Part shown: positions 1-7,299 of the stretch, piece by piece | Position numbering within the stretch: the stretch's first letter is position 1 | How the letters are laid out: each line of letters begins with the position of its first letter | Source of the DNA: Oscillatoriaceae cyanobacterium M33_DOE_052 | GTDB taxonomy: Bacteria; Cyanobacteriota; Cyanobacteriia; Cyanobacteriales; Laspinemataceae | Length of the DNA: 43,547 nt | NCBI GenBank assembly: GCA_015296065.1 | Contig: DVDU01000028.1 | Coordinates: 1 to 43,547, forward strand | Direction of reading: 5' to 3' | Made by a program: the position numbers and the translations under genes | Notes under the pieces: generated by a model | The model's database searches: none | The model's input: only the letters and a program-made list of their open reading frames with translations | Told to the model about the DNA's origin: nothing

Positions 1-144
1 GCAGGGGAGACGGGGAGCAGGGGAGCAGCGGTTCGGCTTCGCCCTTCGACTTCGCTCAGGGCAAGCTCACCGACCGGGGGGCAGGGGAGCAGGGGAGCAG
101 GGGAGCAGGGGAGACGGGGAGCAGGGGGGACGGGGAGACGGGGA
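1..144. repeat. G-rich degenerate tandem repeat tract
   Basis: The first ~144 bases are mostly imperfect tandem copies of a purine-rich unit around GCAGGGGAG and ACGGGGAG, with a short non-repetitive insert near 30-75. The same unit reappears at 1119-1148 beside the second long repeat copy. The tract touches the window edge, so its full length is unknown. I see no convincing gene from 1 to 516. Confidence 0.75.
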
Positions 145-520
145 GATTGCCCTCTATCCCCCAAACCAACGGACAAAGCGCCAATTCACATGAATTTGTA
201 GGGGCACGGCATGGGCAAAATTCGCCAAAAAACCCAGATTTCCCTGGCGCCGTGCCCAAACCAACGGACAAAGCCGTAATTCACATGAATCTGTAGGGGC
301 ACGGCATGGTCAAAATTCGCCAAAAAACCCAGATTTCCCTGGTGCCGTGCCCACCCCAACGGGAGGTTTCGAGATTTTTCGTTGGTGGGGGCACGGCGTT
401 ATTTATATTTGGGTGGGATGCGATCGGGTTAACGATGCCGTGCCCCCACATGAATTATTCATTGGCGGTTGGGACCTCTGGAACTCTGGACCGGGGGGAC
501 GGGGCATGCCGTGTCCCTAC
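145..520. repeat. Long dispersed repeat, copy A (left of the DUF433/DUF5615 pair)
   Basis: This stretch is a mosaic of short repeated blocks, such as AATTCACATGAAT, GGGGCACGGCATGG, GCCAAAAAACCCAGATTT, GGCGCCGTGCCC and GATGCCGTGCCC. The same blocks occur in nearly the same order at 1148-1621. It ends with a decayed palindrome (496-520) whose last bases supply the stop codon of the DUF5615 gene. The blocks carry self-complementary GGGCACGGC/GCCGTGCCC pairs, so the repeat can fold extensively. No coding capacity is supported. Confidence 0.8.
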
Positions 521-870
521 TGATGCACCACCAGGGTATGGCGACTCATTTCTATCAGAGAATGTACCTGGAATAGTTGCGCTAGCTGGGGTAAATTGTT
601 TTTAAATAAATCTTCTAGCTCAACATTGGTGATGTTGCCGGTAGTCACGATTAACAGTTTATAAGGTTCGTTTTTAATCAAAAACGAATCATAGAAATCC
701 CTGTCTTTTGTAATGACAATTCTGTTTTCCTGCAGGGAAATATCATTAATGGCTGAATCTGGGGTTGAATTTCCCAGTTTCAAATCTTGGGTATGGAGGG
801 TATCGTAACCGGAAAGTTGCAAAAAACGTGCTAGCCGCAAGGGTAACTGGGCATCGACTAAAAATTTCAT
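517..870 (-). CDS. DUF5615 family PIN-like protein (putative toxin)
   Basis: This 117-residue protein fits the DUF5615 PIN-like family, small predicted metal-dependent nucleases usually encoded as the toxin partner of DUF433 proteins. The N-terminus MKFLVDAQLP carries the family's first acidic residue (Asp5). The middle has the GYDTLHTQDL segment, followed by the VITKDRDF strand-loop with acidic residues expected near the active site. Its ATG overlaps the stop of the upstream DUF433 gene by 4 bases (ATGA), as in translationally coupled toxin-antitoxin pairs. The stop codon falls in the last bases of a long flanking repeat, so the last few residues could differ from an ancestral form. The family call comes from motif pattern and context; nuclease activity is inferred. 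Confidence 0.8.
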   Translation of the reverse strand: MKFLVDAQLPLRLARFLQLSGYDTLHTQDLKLGNSTPDSAINDISLQENRIVITKDRDFYDSFLIKNEPYKLLIVTTGNITNVELEDLFKNNLPQLAQLFQVHSLIEMSRHTLVVHQ

Positions 871-1103
871 GGGGCTATTTTATAGATGCTTTTTACCTGC
901 GTCAGCCTGGTGGCAAACACCAAAGCTGCTAGAATATCATCTTTTTCCAAGTCTTCATAGTCGGCGAGGATGTCTTCTATGCTCATCCCGGCACTAAGTA
1001 ATTCTAGGATGAATTCTACTGGATAACGCAGTCCCCGGATACAGGGTTTTCCGTGACAAATATTTGCATCTAGGGTAATTCGCTGCCAAAGGGTGTTTTC
1101 CAT
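867..1103 (-). CDS. DUF433 family protein (putative antitoxin)
   Basis: This 78-residue protein has the DUF433 layout: an N-terminal strand ITLDANICHGKPCIRGLRYP, then a helical segment with VEFILELLSAGMSIEDILADYEDL and DILAALVFA. The G-KPCIRG-R-P pattern and the 'LAxGMSxEDILxDYP-like' helix are family hallmarks. DUF433 proteins are usually paired with DUF5615 PIN-like proteins and are thought to act as the DNA-binding antitoxin. The next gene starts inside this stop codon (ATGA). No strong ribosome-binding site is visible upstream. The whole pair lies between two long direct repeats, suggesting that the module arrived or spreads as a cassette. Confidence 0.82.
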   Translation of the reverse strand: MENTLWQRITLDANICHGKPCIRGLRYPVEFILELLSAGMSIEDILADYEDLEKDDILAALVFATRLTQVKSIYKIAP

Positions 1104-1147
1104 ATCTTTTGGGAGAAACGGGGAGCAGGGGGGCAGGGGAGCAGGGG

Positions 1148-1621
1148 AGATTGCCCTCTATCCCCCAAACCAACGGACAGAGCGGTAATTCACATGAATA
1201 CGTAGGGGCACGGCATCGTCAGGATTCGCCAAAAAACCCAGATTTCCCGGGCGCCGTGCCCACCCCAACGGGAGGTTTCGAGATTTTTCGTTTGTGGGGG
1301 CACGGCGTTATTTATATTTGGGTGGGATGCGAAATTTTAACGATGCCGTGCCCCTACATGAATAATTGATGGATAATTTTATATGAATTAAGAGGGGCAC
1401 GGCATGGTCAAAATTCGCCAAAAAACCCAGATTTCGGTGGCGCCGTGCCCAACCCAACGGAAAGATGGTTAATTCACATGAATTGGGATGGGCACGGCGT
1501 CATCAAGATTTATCGTTTCGGCTCGATATTGACGATGCCGTGCCCCTACGTGAATTATTCATTCGCGGTTGGGACCTCTGGAACTCTGGACTGGTAGGGA
1601 CACGGCATGCCGTGTCCCTAC
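1148..1621. repeat. Long dispersed repeat, copy B (right of the DUF433/DUF5615 pair)
   Basis: This is the second copy of the mosaic repeat at 145-520, about 100 bp longer because one internal block is repeated with changes (about 1365-1560). Shared landmarks include TTGCCCTCTATCCCCCAAAC at the left end and TTGGGACCTCTGGAACTCTG near the right end. Both copies have the same orientation and bracket only the DUF433/DUF5615 pair. No gene is supported within it. Confidence 0.8.
1594..1621. repeat. Perfect 28-bp palindrome
   Basis: The palindrome has two 14-base arms, GTAGGGACACGGCA and its reverse complement, meeting without a loop. Related palindromes occur at 7100-7120 and 25865-25885, and a decayed form at 496-520. 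It sits 14 bases past the rpmB stop, so it could work as a transcription stop for rpmB, but its copies elsewhere mark it as a dispersed repeat. Confidence 0.85.
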
Positions 1622-1635
1622 CAGGTGGTATGTGC

Positions 1636-1872
1636 CTAGAATTGATGCAGGTTGACGCCGCATTCTTTGGCGTATGCTTGTAAGCCTTTCTGTTGGATGG
1701 TTTTGATGGCTTTGGTGGAGAGGTGGAGTTTGACCCAGCGTTTTTCTTGGGGCCACCAGATGCGTTTCCACTGCAGGTTGGCTTGTTGCAGTTTGTGGGT
1801 GCGGCGGTGGGAGTGGGAAACGGACATGCCGTTATTGGCTTTTTTGTCGGTGAGTTGGCATCTACGGGACAT
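1636..1872 (-). CDS. rpmB: 50S ribosomal protein L28
   Basis: This 78-residue protein has the normal length and sequence of bacterial L28, a component of the large ribosomal subunit. The N-terminus [20 protein letters not shown] matches the family opening (C-L-T-GKK...GN-VSH-like). It is followed by the basic [18 protein letters not shown] segment and the [18 protein letters not shown] tail. A GAGGA ribosome-binding site lies about 6 bases before the ATG. It is a stand-alone housekeeping gene downstream of ribBA on the same strand, separated by 83 bases. Its 3' side is followed almost directly by a 28-bp palindrome. Confidence 0.97.
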   Translation of the reverse strand: MSRRCQLTDKKANNGMSVSHSHRRTHKLQQANLQWKRIWWPQEKRWVKLHLSTKAIKTIQQKGLQAYAKECGVNLHQF

Positions 1873-1955
1873 TGTTGTTCCTCTTGGTGATTGAAGGCAG
1901 TTTTCTATTATATCGCTCTTTTTGGCTGCCTGCTGTGGTGCGGATGGAAAGGGGT

Positions 1956-3644
1956 TTAGTTGCTGAAACTATAGACAATTTGATGGTTGAGTTGGCCGCA
2001 GAGGGAGGAGGGGGGTTTGGTGCGGGGGTAGGTGATGCGGTTGAGTTGCACTCCTAGGCTGGTGAGGGGGTCGCTGCCTGATGATACGAGGAATTCTAGG
2101 CAGTCTAGTGCGGGCCAGGTGGCTAGTTCGTCGAGTATTTGACTGATGGCCTGGAGATAGGGATGGTCTGGTTGTTGATACCAGTCGGGGGCGGCGAGTT
2201 GGGGCTGGTCAAACCCTAGGTGAAAGGTGAGGGTGGGTTTGCCGAAGACGGCGACGGTGACTGGTCGTTTTTCTTCTTGGAGGAGTAAATGTTCTTCGGC
2301 GGCGATCGACCGGACTTTTTCTAGGTGTTCATATGTCTGCTGGGGGGTGAGTTCTTCTTCTGTCCAATGGAGGGCGATCGTGATGAGATAGGTCTGCAGG
2401 AGCATGTGTCCGAGTTTTTCGGCTTTGGTGGCGAGATAGCTGCAGTTGTAGGGGTTGGTCTCGATGAGCAGGGGGACGCGATCGACTATTTCCAATCCAT
2501 AGCCTTTTAACCCAGCGATTTTGCGGGGGTTGTTGGTGACGAGGCGGATTTTGTTGATGCGCAAATCGTTGAGGATTTGGGCACCGACGCCGTAGTTGCG
2601 GAGGTCGGCGGGAAAGCCGAGGCGTTCGTTGGCTTCTACGGTGTCGAGTCCGGAGTCTTGAAGGGAGTAGGCTTTGAGTTTGTTAATTAAGCCGATGCCG
2701 CGTCCTTCTTGCCGCAGATAAACTACGACTCCTTCGCCTTTGTTTTCAATCATTTTCATGGCGGCTTGGAGCTGCATGCGGCAGTCACAGCGCAAGGACC
2801 CCAAGGCGTCGCCGGTGAGGCATTCGGAATGGACGCGCACCATGACGGGTTTGTTGTGAAATTCGGCGGGGTCTCCTTTGACAATGGCGATATGGTCGGA
2901 GCTGTCTAAGGTGTTGCGATAGGCGTAGATTTTGAATTGGCCGAATTCGGTGGGGAGGTTGGCGACGGTTTCGCGGATGACAAATCGCTCGTGTTGTAGT
3001 CGGTAGGCGATTAAATCGGCGATGCTGATGATGACGAGGTGGTGTGTTTGGGAATATTCTATGAGTTCGGGTAGCCGCGCCATTGAGCCATCGGGGTTTT
3101 GGATTTCGCAGATGACTCCGGCGGGGTATAATCCGGCGAGTCTGGTAAGGTCCACGGCGGCTTCGGTGTGACCGGCGCGTTTGAGGACGCCACCATCTCT
3201 GGCGCGGAGGGGGAAGATGTGACCGGGACGGCGGAGGTCGGTGGGTTTGGTGTTGGGATGAATGGTGGTCTGGATGGTGCGGGCTCGATCGTCTGCGGAA
3301 ATGCCGGTGGTGACGCCGAGGTGGGGTCCGGCATCGATGCTGACGGTGAAGGCGGTTTGGTTGCTGTCGGTGTTGTTGGTGACCATTAAGGGGAGGTCGA
3401 GGCTGTCGAGGCGATCGCCTGTCATGGCGAGACAAATCAAACCTCTGGCATGCACTGCCATGAAGTTGATGGTGTCGGGGGTGGCAAACTGAGCGGCACA
3501 AATCAGGTCCCCTTCGTTTTCTCGGCTCTCATCATCCACCACAATGATGGGCCGCCCTGCTTTGATGGCAGCGAGAGCGGTGTCGATCGAGTCAAACTCA
3601 AAGTTTGGTTTTGAGGCGTTGTCCGACGATTCCACAGAATTCAA
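1956..3644 (-). CDS. ribBA: Bifunctional DHBP synthase / GTP cyclohydrolase II, riboflavin synthesis
   Basis: This 562-residue cytosolic enzyme catalyses both entry steps of riboflavin synthesis: ribulose 5-phosphate to 3,4-dihydroxy-2-butanone 4-phosphate, and GTP to the diaminopyrimidine precursor. The RibB half (about 15-220) shows [11 protein letters not shown], the HARGLIC segment and [20 protein letters not shown]. The RibA half (about 225-405) has the zinc cysteines in [16 protein letters not shown] (Cys275, 286, 288) and the catalytic stretch RQEGRGIGL. About 150 residues beyond the GTP cyclohydrolase core form an extension seen in cyanobacterial RibBA proteins; its job is unknown to me. 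The catalytic motifs look intact. The gene is monocistronic by spacing. Confidence 0.97.
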   Translation of the reverse strand: MNSVESSDNASKPNFEFDSIDTALAAIKAGRPIIVVDDESRENEGDLICAAQFATPDTINFMAVHARGLICLAMTGDRLDSLDLPLMVTNNTDSNQTAFTVSIDAGPHLGVTTGISADDRARTIQTTIHPNTKPTDLRRPGHIFPLRARDGGVLKRAGHTEAAVDLTRLAGLYPAGVICEIQNPDGSMARLPELIEYSQTHHLVIISIADLIAYRLQHERFVIRETVANLPTEFGQFKIYAYRNTLDSSDHIAIVKGDPAEFHNKPVMVRVHSECLTGDALGSLRCDCRMQLQAAMKMIENKGEGVVVYLRQEGRGIGLINKLKAYSLQDSGLDTVEANERLGFPADLRNYGVGAQILNDLRINKIRLVTNNPRKIAGLKGYGLEIVDRVPLLIETNPYNCSYLATKAEKLGHMLLQTYLITIALHWTEEELTPQQTYEHLEKVRSIAAEEHLLLQEEKRPVTVAVFGKPTLTFHLGFDQPQLAAPDWYQQPDHPYLQAISQILDELATWPALDCLEFLVSSGSDPLTSLGVQLNRITYPRTKPPSSLCGQLNHQIVYSFSN

Positions 3645-3983
3645 GCCAATTACCCGTAAATTTCAGCTTTCCTATCTTGGATTGTAGCCTTTTTGTTTGT
3701 CAATCCTCACTGTGGTGCTGGAAATTTGGGCTAGGGACCGCCAGGAGGGTGTTGGTGGGGGTGGGGGGGTGGGCCTTTTGCTTTCCCTGGTGTGGGGGGG
3801 TGTGGCTCTGCATCTGGACCGAAATCTTGGTGAAGAAGGTTTCTGGGTAGTTGCGGGGAAAAGGAGTAGGGTGGGCAGTGCCTGACGGAGAATTCTCTTC
3901 ATCACCAGTAGCAGTATTGGGCACTGCCCACCCTACAGCACTGAGTGTTGAGATAATAGGCTTGAGTCATGCCCACCCGACAA
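3645..3983. other. Intergenic region with G-runs and an inverted repeat
   Basis: No gene is supported here. The region must hold the ribBA promoter on the minus strand, but no clear -10/-35 pair stands out. It contains unusually long G runs (about 3756-3796) and the inverted repeat at 3866-3936. Confidence 0.6.
3866..3936. repeat. Inverted repeat with perfect 17-bp arms
   Basis: The left arm GTAGGGTGGGCAGTGCC (3866-3882) is exactly complementary to 3920-3936, with a 37-base loop. A sister element with the same GTAGGGTGGGCA start lies at 4893-4960. Partial copies of the GGGTGGGCA start are seen near 31078 and 37642. This is a dispersed repeat family; it could also end transcripts of the gene at 3984-4427. 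Confidence 0.85.
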
Positions 3984-4427
3984 CTACAAAATCGTCAAAT
4001 AGGTTTCTGTGGGACTGATGGGTAACAGCTTCAAGGTTTGATGTTGCAAATCTACTTCTAAGCCCAAAGATTCTAAAGGAATTACTCCCAGTAGCGGCTC
4101 GCTACCGCCCGGTAGCTCCAAACACTCGAAGGTTCCTTCTCGGTCAAACATCAATAGGGTGGCATCTCGGAAAATGCGGGCTTTGCCAATGCCCATTGCT
4201 GTGGCTACATCCACTTCTTTAAGGATTTTTAGTCCCAGCTTGCTAATTAACTCTGGGGGCAAACACAAGGTGGTTGCTCCCGTATCGACTAGGACGTTCT
4301 TGAGGTGGAGCGATCGGATTTGGTCTTCTGGTATCACCCCTGCCTCTGCTAGAATTTGGTCGGCTCGGTTAACGATGGTTAGACTGGCGAAAACTTTTCC
4401 CATTTCTTTATGGCCTTGACTTGACAT
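3984..4427 (-). CDS. Retropepsin-like aspartic protease family protein
   Basis: This 147-residue protein has a single aspartic-protease half-domain of the clan AA type that would work as a dimer. The catalytic motif is in KNVLVDTGATTLCLPPELI (Asp48-Thr-Gly). The usual following helix is SKLGL, and the late hydrophobic-Gly motif is PLLGVIPLESLGLEVD. No signal peptide or membrane anchor is seen, so it is probably cytosolic. A strong GGAGG ribosome-binding site precedes the ATG. Such small proteases are common orphan genes in cyanobacteria and their substrates are unknown. It has no operon partner here. Confidence 0.82.
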   Translation of the reverse strand: MSSQGHKEMGKVFASLTIVNRADQILAEAGVIPEDQIRSLHLKNVLVDTGATTLCLPPELISKLGLKILKEVDVATAMGIGKARIFRDATLLMFDREGTFECLELPGGSEPLLGVIPLESLGLEVDLQHQTLKLLPISPTETYLTIL

Positions 4428-4610
4428 ATTGTCCTCCTCTTTAAAGGTCGGAGTTTATTACCTGATTTAATTATAGCTTATATTTTTGCTTGTTGGGGGT
4501 TAATCAAAATAAAATTTTCGTTATTTTTTGCGGAATCAATATCTGGAAAAAAGATGGAAAATGGCTAGAGTAATATGTTAAAATACAATTACCGATTTAA
4601 AAATAAACAT

Positions 4611-4871
4611 ATGTCTAGTACAGCCAATCAAGAACCAACCTTGGCGGATGTCATAGAAAAGTTAAACCAGGTATCGACTGATGTTGATAAGCTAACCACC
4701 AAAATTGAAAAGCTAACCACCGAAGTTGACAAGATGTCAAGAGATTCCGAGAAGTTTAACGAGCGATTTTTGAATTACCAACAAGCAATGCAGTGGGTGG
4801 TGCAACTGGCTTTTACTCTGATTGCTAGTGCGACGATTACAATAATTATCAGTTCGGTTCTGCGCCGGTAA
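4611..4871 (+). CDS. Small coiled-coil protein with C-terminal membrane segment
   Basis: I do not recognise a named family. From the ATG at 4611 the protein has 86 residues. A heptad-like segment, VIEKLNQVSTDVDKLTTKIEKLTTEVDKM, contains two near-identical repeats (DKLTTKIEKLTTEVDK). The C-terminus is a single hydrophobic stretch (WVVQLAFTLIASATITIIISSVL) ending in two arginines, which suggests a tail-anchored protein with the coil in the cytosol. An in-frame ATG at 4575 would add 12 residues. I prefer 4611 because the extra segment is AT-rich and MSSTANQEPTLADVIEKL resembles the usual beginning of such cyanobacterial proteins. Neither start has a clear ribosome-binding site. Confidence 0.6.
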   Translation: MSSTANQEPTLADVIEKLNQVSTDVDKLTTKIEKLTTEVDKMSRDSEKFNERFLNYQQAMQWVVQLAFTLIASATITIIISSVLRR

Positions 4872-4892
4872 TCAACAATATGGGCAAGCTAG

Positions 4893-4960
4893 TAGGGTGG
4901 GCATTCCCCGCCACAGAAAATTCTGGGTTTAGCTCATGGCTTGGGGGAATGCCCACCCTA
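4893..4960. repeat. Inverted repeat with perfect 17-bp arms, possible two-way terminator
   Basis: The arm TAGGGTGGGCATTCCCC (4893-4909) is complementary to 4944-4960 across a 34-base loop. It lies between two convergent genes (ending at 4871 plus and 4980 minus), a position where it could separate their transcripts. It belongs to the same family as 3866-3936. No U-tract follows, so intrinsic termination is not certain. Confidence 0.85.
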
Positions 4961-4979
4961 AATCGCTCTTGGATGACCA

Positions 4980-5219
4980 TCAAGCGCTCTCTAAAAGCCT
5001 GACGTGCAAGACTTCATTACTTTTTAAAGGTGCCAGAAGCGACTCAGGCACCGTAATCACAGCAATGGTTTCTCCCAGAGCGTTAAACACCTCTAGACTG
5101 TAGCCATCTTCATCAGGTGCAGGGTGATGCTCTACAACCGTTGCCACATCTCCCCGCCGCAGATTATACTGAGGCAAATCCTCCCTTAGAGCCACCGGTT
5201 TAAACAGTTCAAATGCCAT
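4980..5219 (-). CDS. DUF4926 domain protein
   Basis: This 79-residue protein matches the DUF4926 pattern: an N-terminal FELFKPVALREDLPQYNLRRGDVATVVEHH, then GYSLEVFNALGETIAVITVP and a short tail. The RRGDVATVVE strand and the GYSLEVFNALGETIA strand are characteristic. The fold is probably a small beta barrel. The gene starts 2 bases after the DUF6883 stop, and its ribosome-binding site GGAGG lies inside the last codons of that gene, so the two are translationally coupled. Pairs like this recur in cyanobacteria and resemble toxin-antitoxin or toxin-immunity modules, but I know of no demonstrated activity. Confidence 0.8.
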   Translation of the reverse strand: MAFELFKPVALREDLPQYNLRRGDVATVVEHHPAPDEDGYSLEVFNALGETIAVITVPESLLAPLKSNEVLHVRLLESA

Positions 5220-5221
5220 GC

Positions 5222-5551
5222 TTACGCCTCCTTATCTGGAAACAGGGTAATAAACTTGGTTTGTTCAGATTGGGACTCTATCATCCAAATAGTAACGACT
5301 TGGAGACTTGTGCCGTTAGGACCTATCAATGTTCCCCGAATTTCATATTTATCACCATAGCGCGTCTGGTCAAATTTTATCGCATCTAAGGGCAGAATTT
5401 GCTCCCTCAAGTTCTGTTCTAGTTGTTGCCAGTTATCTGGTGTGTAGCCCGCCTGCGCCAGAAACAGCGATTTGTCATCTTGGCGCTTAAATTTTAGTAA
5501 ATAATCCGTCAGTTTTGCCGAAGCAATTATGGTATCGGCTGGTAGTTTCAC
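5222..5551 (-). CDS. DUF6883 domain protein
   Basis: This 109-residue protein starts at a GTG (MKLPADTIIASAKLTDYLL) preceded by AGGAG at good spacing. It fits the DUF6883 pattern: KLTDYLLKFKRQDDKSLFLAQAGYT, then DKYEIRGTLIGPNGTSLQVVTIWMI and a short end. The core with K-D-KS-FL--AGY and a final WMIE strand resembles small polymorphic-toxin-like folds, which is the reason to suspect a toxin role; this is inference. It is the first gene of a two-gene unit with the DUF4926 gene. Confidence 0.78.
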   Translation of the reverse strand: MKLPADTIIASAKLTDYLLKFKRQDDKSLFLAQAGYTPDNWQQLEQNLREQILPLDAIKFDQTRYGDKYEIRGTLIGPNGTSLQVVTIWMIESQSEQTKFITLFPDKEA

Positions 5552-5615
5552 CCATCTACTCCTATGACCATAGCTTTTTTCTCACCTTGCCCAATTGTAC
5601 CTAGCTTGGTGTGGT

Positions 5616-5683
5616 TAAAGACCGGGTTTCTTCATAAATATCTCGGTGAGGAGGCAAAGGTTATGGTAGAAACCCGGTTTCTG
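5616..5683. repeat. 66-bp inverted-end element, copy 1
   Basis: The left end is a slightly decayed AGACCGGGTTTCT, the core contains CTCGGTGAGGAGGCAAAGGTTAT, and the right end is AGAAACCCGGTTTCT (5668-5682). This is one of at least ten copies in the window. It overlaps the out-of-family tail of the truncated HEPN frame, as expected if insertion of the element removed the rest of that gene. Confidence 0.85.
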
Positions 5684-5786
5684 GGGCGCAGTTTCTAGGC
5701 TGCGGGGTAAAGGGTGGAGGGTTAAGGAGAGGGAGGAAGCAGGTTCTGTCAGCTTTTTCTAATAAACTTTGTTGCTCTGGAGTCAT
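5661..5786 (-). pseudogene. Truncated HEPN-domain gene (partner of the MNT gene)
   Basis: The ATG at 5786 overlaps the MNT stop by 4 bases (ATGA). The frame begins MTPEQQSLLEKADR, the normal opening of cyanobacterial HEPN proteins that partner MNT nucleotidyltransferases. After about 14 residues the similarity stops and the frame runs through proline-rich, unrelated sequence (CFLPLLNPPPF...) into a 66-bp repeat element, ending at 5661 after 41 codons. A full HEPN protein is about 110-140 residues, so the RX4-6H ribonuclease motif and most of the fold are missing. The break lies just before the repeat element, which suggests that a repeat-mediated rearrangement destroyed it. Confidence 0.72.
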
Positions 5787-6103
5787 ATGATTACTCCTTC
5801 TCGACGGATATTGCGAAAAAACCCGCTATCATACTCTTGGTACTTCTGAAGCGTGGCAAAGGCACAGCTAATTAAAACATTATACTCTAAACATAACTCG
5901 GCGATCGGCTCACTGATGCGCTGGCTTTCTTGAAAGTAATTGAAAGAATTTTTTAGGACAATCAGAACATCAATATCCGAGTCTGGTCTAGCATCGCCTC
6001 TGGCTTGGGAGCCAAATAAGATAATTCGGTCTAATTGGTTGCCATAAATATTTTTGATTTCCTGACTGGTTTTTTTGACGATTTCTTCAATTTTCTGATC
6101 CAT
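5783..6103 (-). CDS. MNT-type nucleotidyltransferase domain protein
   Basis: This 106-residue protein is a minimal nucleotidyltransferase. The signature is complete: IILFGSQARGDARPDSDIDVLIVL gives the GS...(D-x-D) pattern, with the two metal-binding aspartates at DID. In HEPN-MNT modules the MNT protein is the antitoxin, which transfers AMP to the HEPN ribonuclease. Here the HEPN partner is present only as a 5' fragment, so this antitoxin is probably an orphan. The normal ATGA overlap with the partner is preserved. The start has no clear ribosome-binding site. Confidence 0.88.
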   Translation of the reverse strand: MDQKIEEIVKKTSQEIKNIYGNQLDRIILFGSQARGDARPDSDIDVLIVLKNSFNYFQESQRISEPIAELCLEYNVLISCAFATLQKYQEYDSGFFRNIRREGVII

Positions 6104-6222
6104 AGAAAATTTTTGGCTAAGATATTTTAATTATATCCTAGCCTATGAAATTTGACAACTAAATTTATAAAAAATTAATTTTGTGAAAAAAAACTGGTTT
6201 CTGGCTAATCGCGGGGGGTTAT

Positions 6223-6288
6223 AGAAACCGGGTTTCTGGCACAATCTCTGCATCTAAACCACAACTTTTGTTAAGAAACCCGGTTTCT
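6223..6288. repeat. 66-bp inverted-end element, copy 2 (diverged core)
   Basis: The two ends AGAAACCGGGTTTCT (6223-6237) and AGAAACCCGGTTTCT (6274-6288) are perfect, but the core between them differs from the other copies. Conserved ends around a variable core suggest that the ends are what is recognised. It sits between the MNT gene and a PEP-CTERM gene, 16 bases from the latter's stop. Confidence 0.85.
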
Positions 6289-6304
6289 GACATTTGGTTT
6301 CTGG

Positions 6305-7057
6305 CTAGTCGAGGGTTGTAGAACGTCGTTTCCGCGCTGCCACCATCGCCCCTAAACCCAAGACACCACCGAAACAGGTTAAGGGTTCGGGGACTTGGTT
6401 GATAGCTTCTTGGTCAAAACTGGCGGTTTCGGTGCTAAATGCTAGTTTGATGGGGAAGACTTTAGGGTTAGTCGGATCCACGTTCAAGCCAGTAACAGAA
6501 AATTCAGAGACTCCCGTATCGTCGATTAATAAATTGCCCAATTGATTGCTGTAGTCTTTGAATTTAACTGACTGTCCGGCAGTAAAGTCACCGAGAAGAA
6601 TATTTTTTACGGCAACGGTAAAGGGTGTGTTAAAGCCGGTAGGAAAATCGAGAATTTCCGTAAACAAAGAAACGCTAGTCATGCGATAGCGGAATCCGTA
6701 GGCGGTTGGGGGATCATACCAGAGTCCTGATGGTACGTCTGTAAAAGAGAATACTCCGGGGCGATCGCCGGTGGGTAAAATTGGATTTTCTTGAGTTCTG
6801 CCTACTTCGGAAGTAGGAATGGTGTTGGTGTTGTTGGGTAGGTATATTGTAGGAGTCGGAGTCGGATTTGGATTGGGGACGGGCCTCGTTGTGGCCATCG
6901 GAGTTGGACCAGAATTTTGATTGCCGATGGGCCTTATTGTGGTCATCGTGTTTCCTCGATCGCACCCTGTTGCCAATGCCACTGCGGCTGTGGCTATGGC
7001 TACAGAAAATAGGCGAGTAAGTTTTTTAGGAAAATTGTTCTGTTTGTGATTGTTCAT
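6305..7057 (-). CDS. PEP-CTERM sorting domain protein with a possible lipobox
   Basis: The protein has 250 residues from the ATG at 7057 (MNNHKQNNFPKKLTRLF). An N-terminal signal peptide (FSVAIATAAVALATG) is followed by Cys, a weak lipobox. A long Pro/Thr/Asn-rich linker (PTPMATTRPVPNPNPTPTPT) comes next, then a roughly 150-residue predicted beta-rich domain containing GFRYRMTSVSLFTEILDFP. The C-terminus VPEPLTCFGGVLGLGAMVA followed by ARKRR is a PEP-CTERM signal: VPEP motif, hydrophobic helix, basic tail. This signal is normally processed by an exosortase, which is not in this window. A GTG at 7105 is in frame but lies in a palindromic repeat, so I reject it. The domain is not one I can name. 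Confidence 0.82.
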   Translation of the reverse strand: MNNHKQNNFPKKLTRLFSVAIATAAVALATGCDRGNTMTTIRPIGNQNSGPTPMATTRPVPNPNPTPTPTIYLPNNTNTIPTSEVGRTQENPILPTGDRPGVFSFTDVPSGLWYDPPTAYGFRYRMTSVSLFTEILDFPTGFNTPFTVAVKNILLGDFTAGQSVKFKDYSNQLGNLLIDDTGVSEFSVTGLNVDPTNPKVFPIKLAFSTETASFDQEAINQVPEPLTCFGGVLGLGAMVAARKRRSTTLD

Positions 7058-7099
7058 GGCTGTTACGAGGAATTTATTGGTTGATGATGGTGTCCGTAG

Positions 7100-7120
7100 G
7101 GACACGGCATTGCCGTGTCC
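7100..7120. repeat. Palindromic repeat (GGACACGGCA arms)
   Basis: This is a 10-bp inverted repeat with a one-base centre, of the same family as 1594-1621 and 25865-25885. It lies about 40 bases upstream of the PEP-CTERM start codon and may fall within its 5' leader. Confidence 0.85.
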
Positions 7121-7142
7121 TCTGCTTTGGGGAAAGGGTTAA

Positions 7143-7231
7143 AGAAACCGGGTTTCTTACCCAAATTTCGGTAAGGATGCCAAGGTTATCGCAGAAACCC
7201 CTGGCTAGTCGTGGGGTTAGAGAAACCGGGT
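7143..7231. repeat. 66-bp inverted-end element, copy 3 (right arm damaged) plus a half element
   Basis: The left end AGAAACCGGGTTTCT is at 7143-7157. The core has the usual GGTAAGGATGCCAAGGTTATCGC form, but the right arm breaks off after AGAAACCC (to 7200). A single left arm, AGAAACCGGGTTT, follows near 7219. The two PEP-CTERM genes are separated by this repeat DNA. Confidence 0.8.
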
Positions 7232-7299
7232 TTATTAAACGCACGAATTAACCCAGTTTTTACCATATAAAATAGAAAAAAAAGGCACTATCGCATCAA

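Noticed and set aside
306-605. Plus-strand frame over the long repeat and the DUF5615 end
   Set aside because: It lies in repeat DNA and antisense to a recognised gene; no family resemblance or ribosome-binding site.
1109-1369. Plus-strand frame in long repeat copy B
   Set aside because: It shares its translated sequence with repeat copy A only because the DNA is repeated; no gene-like features.
2785-3501. 238-residue minus-strand frame rich in Arg, His and Pro inside ribBA
   Set aside because: It is a shifted frame of the GC-rich ribBA gene, with the amino acid bias typical of a shadow frame.
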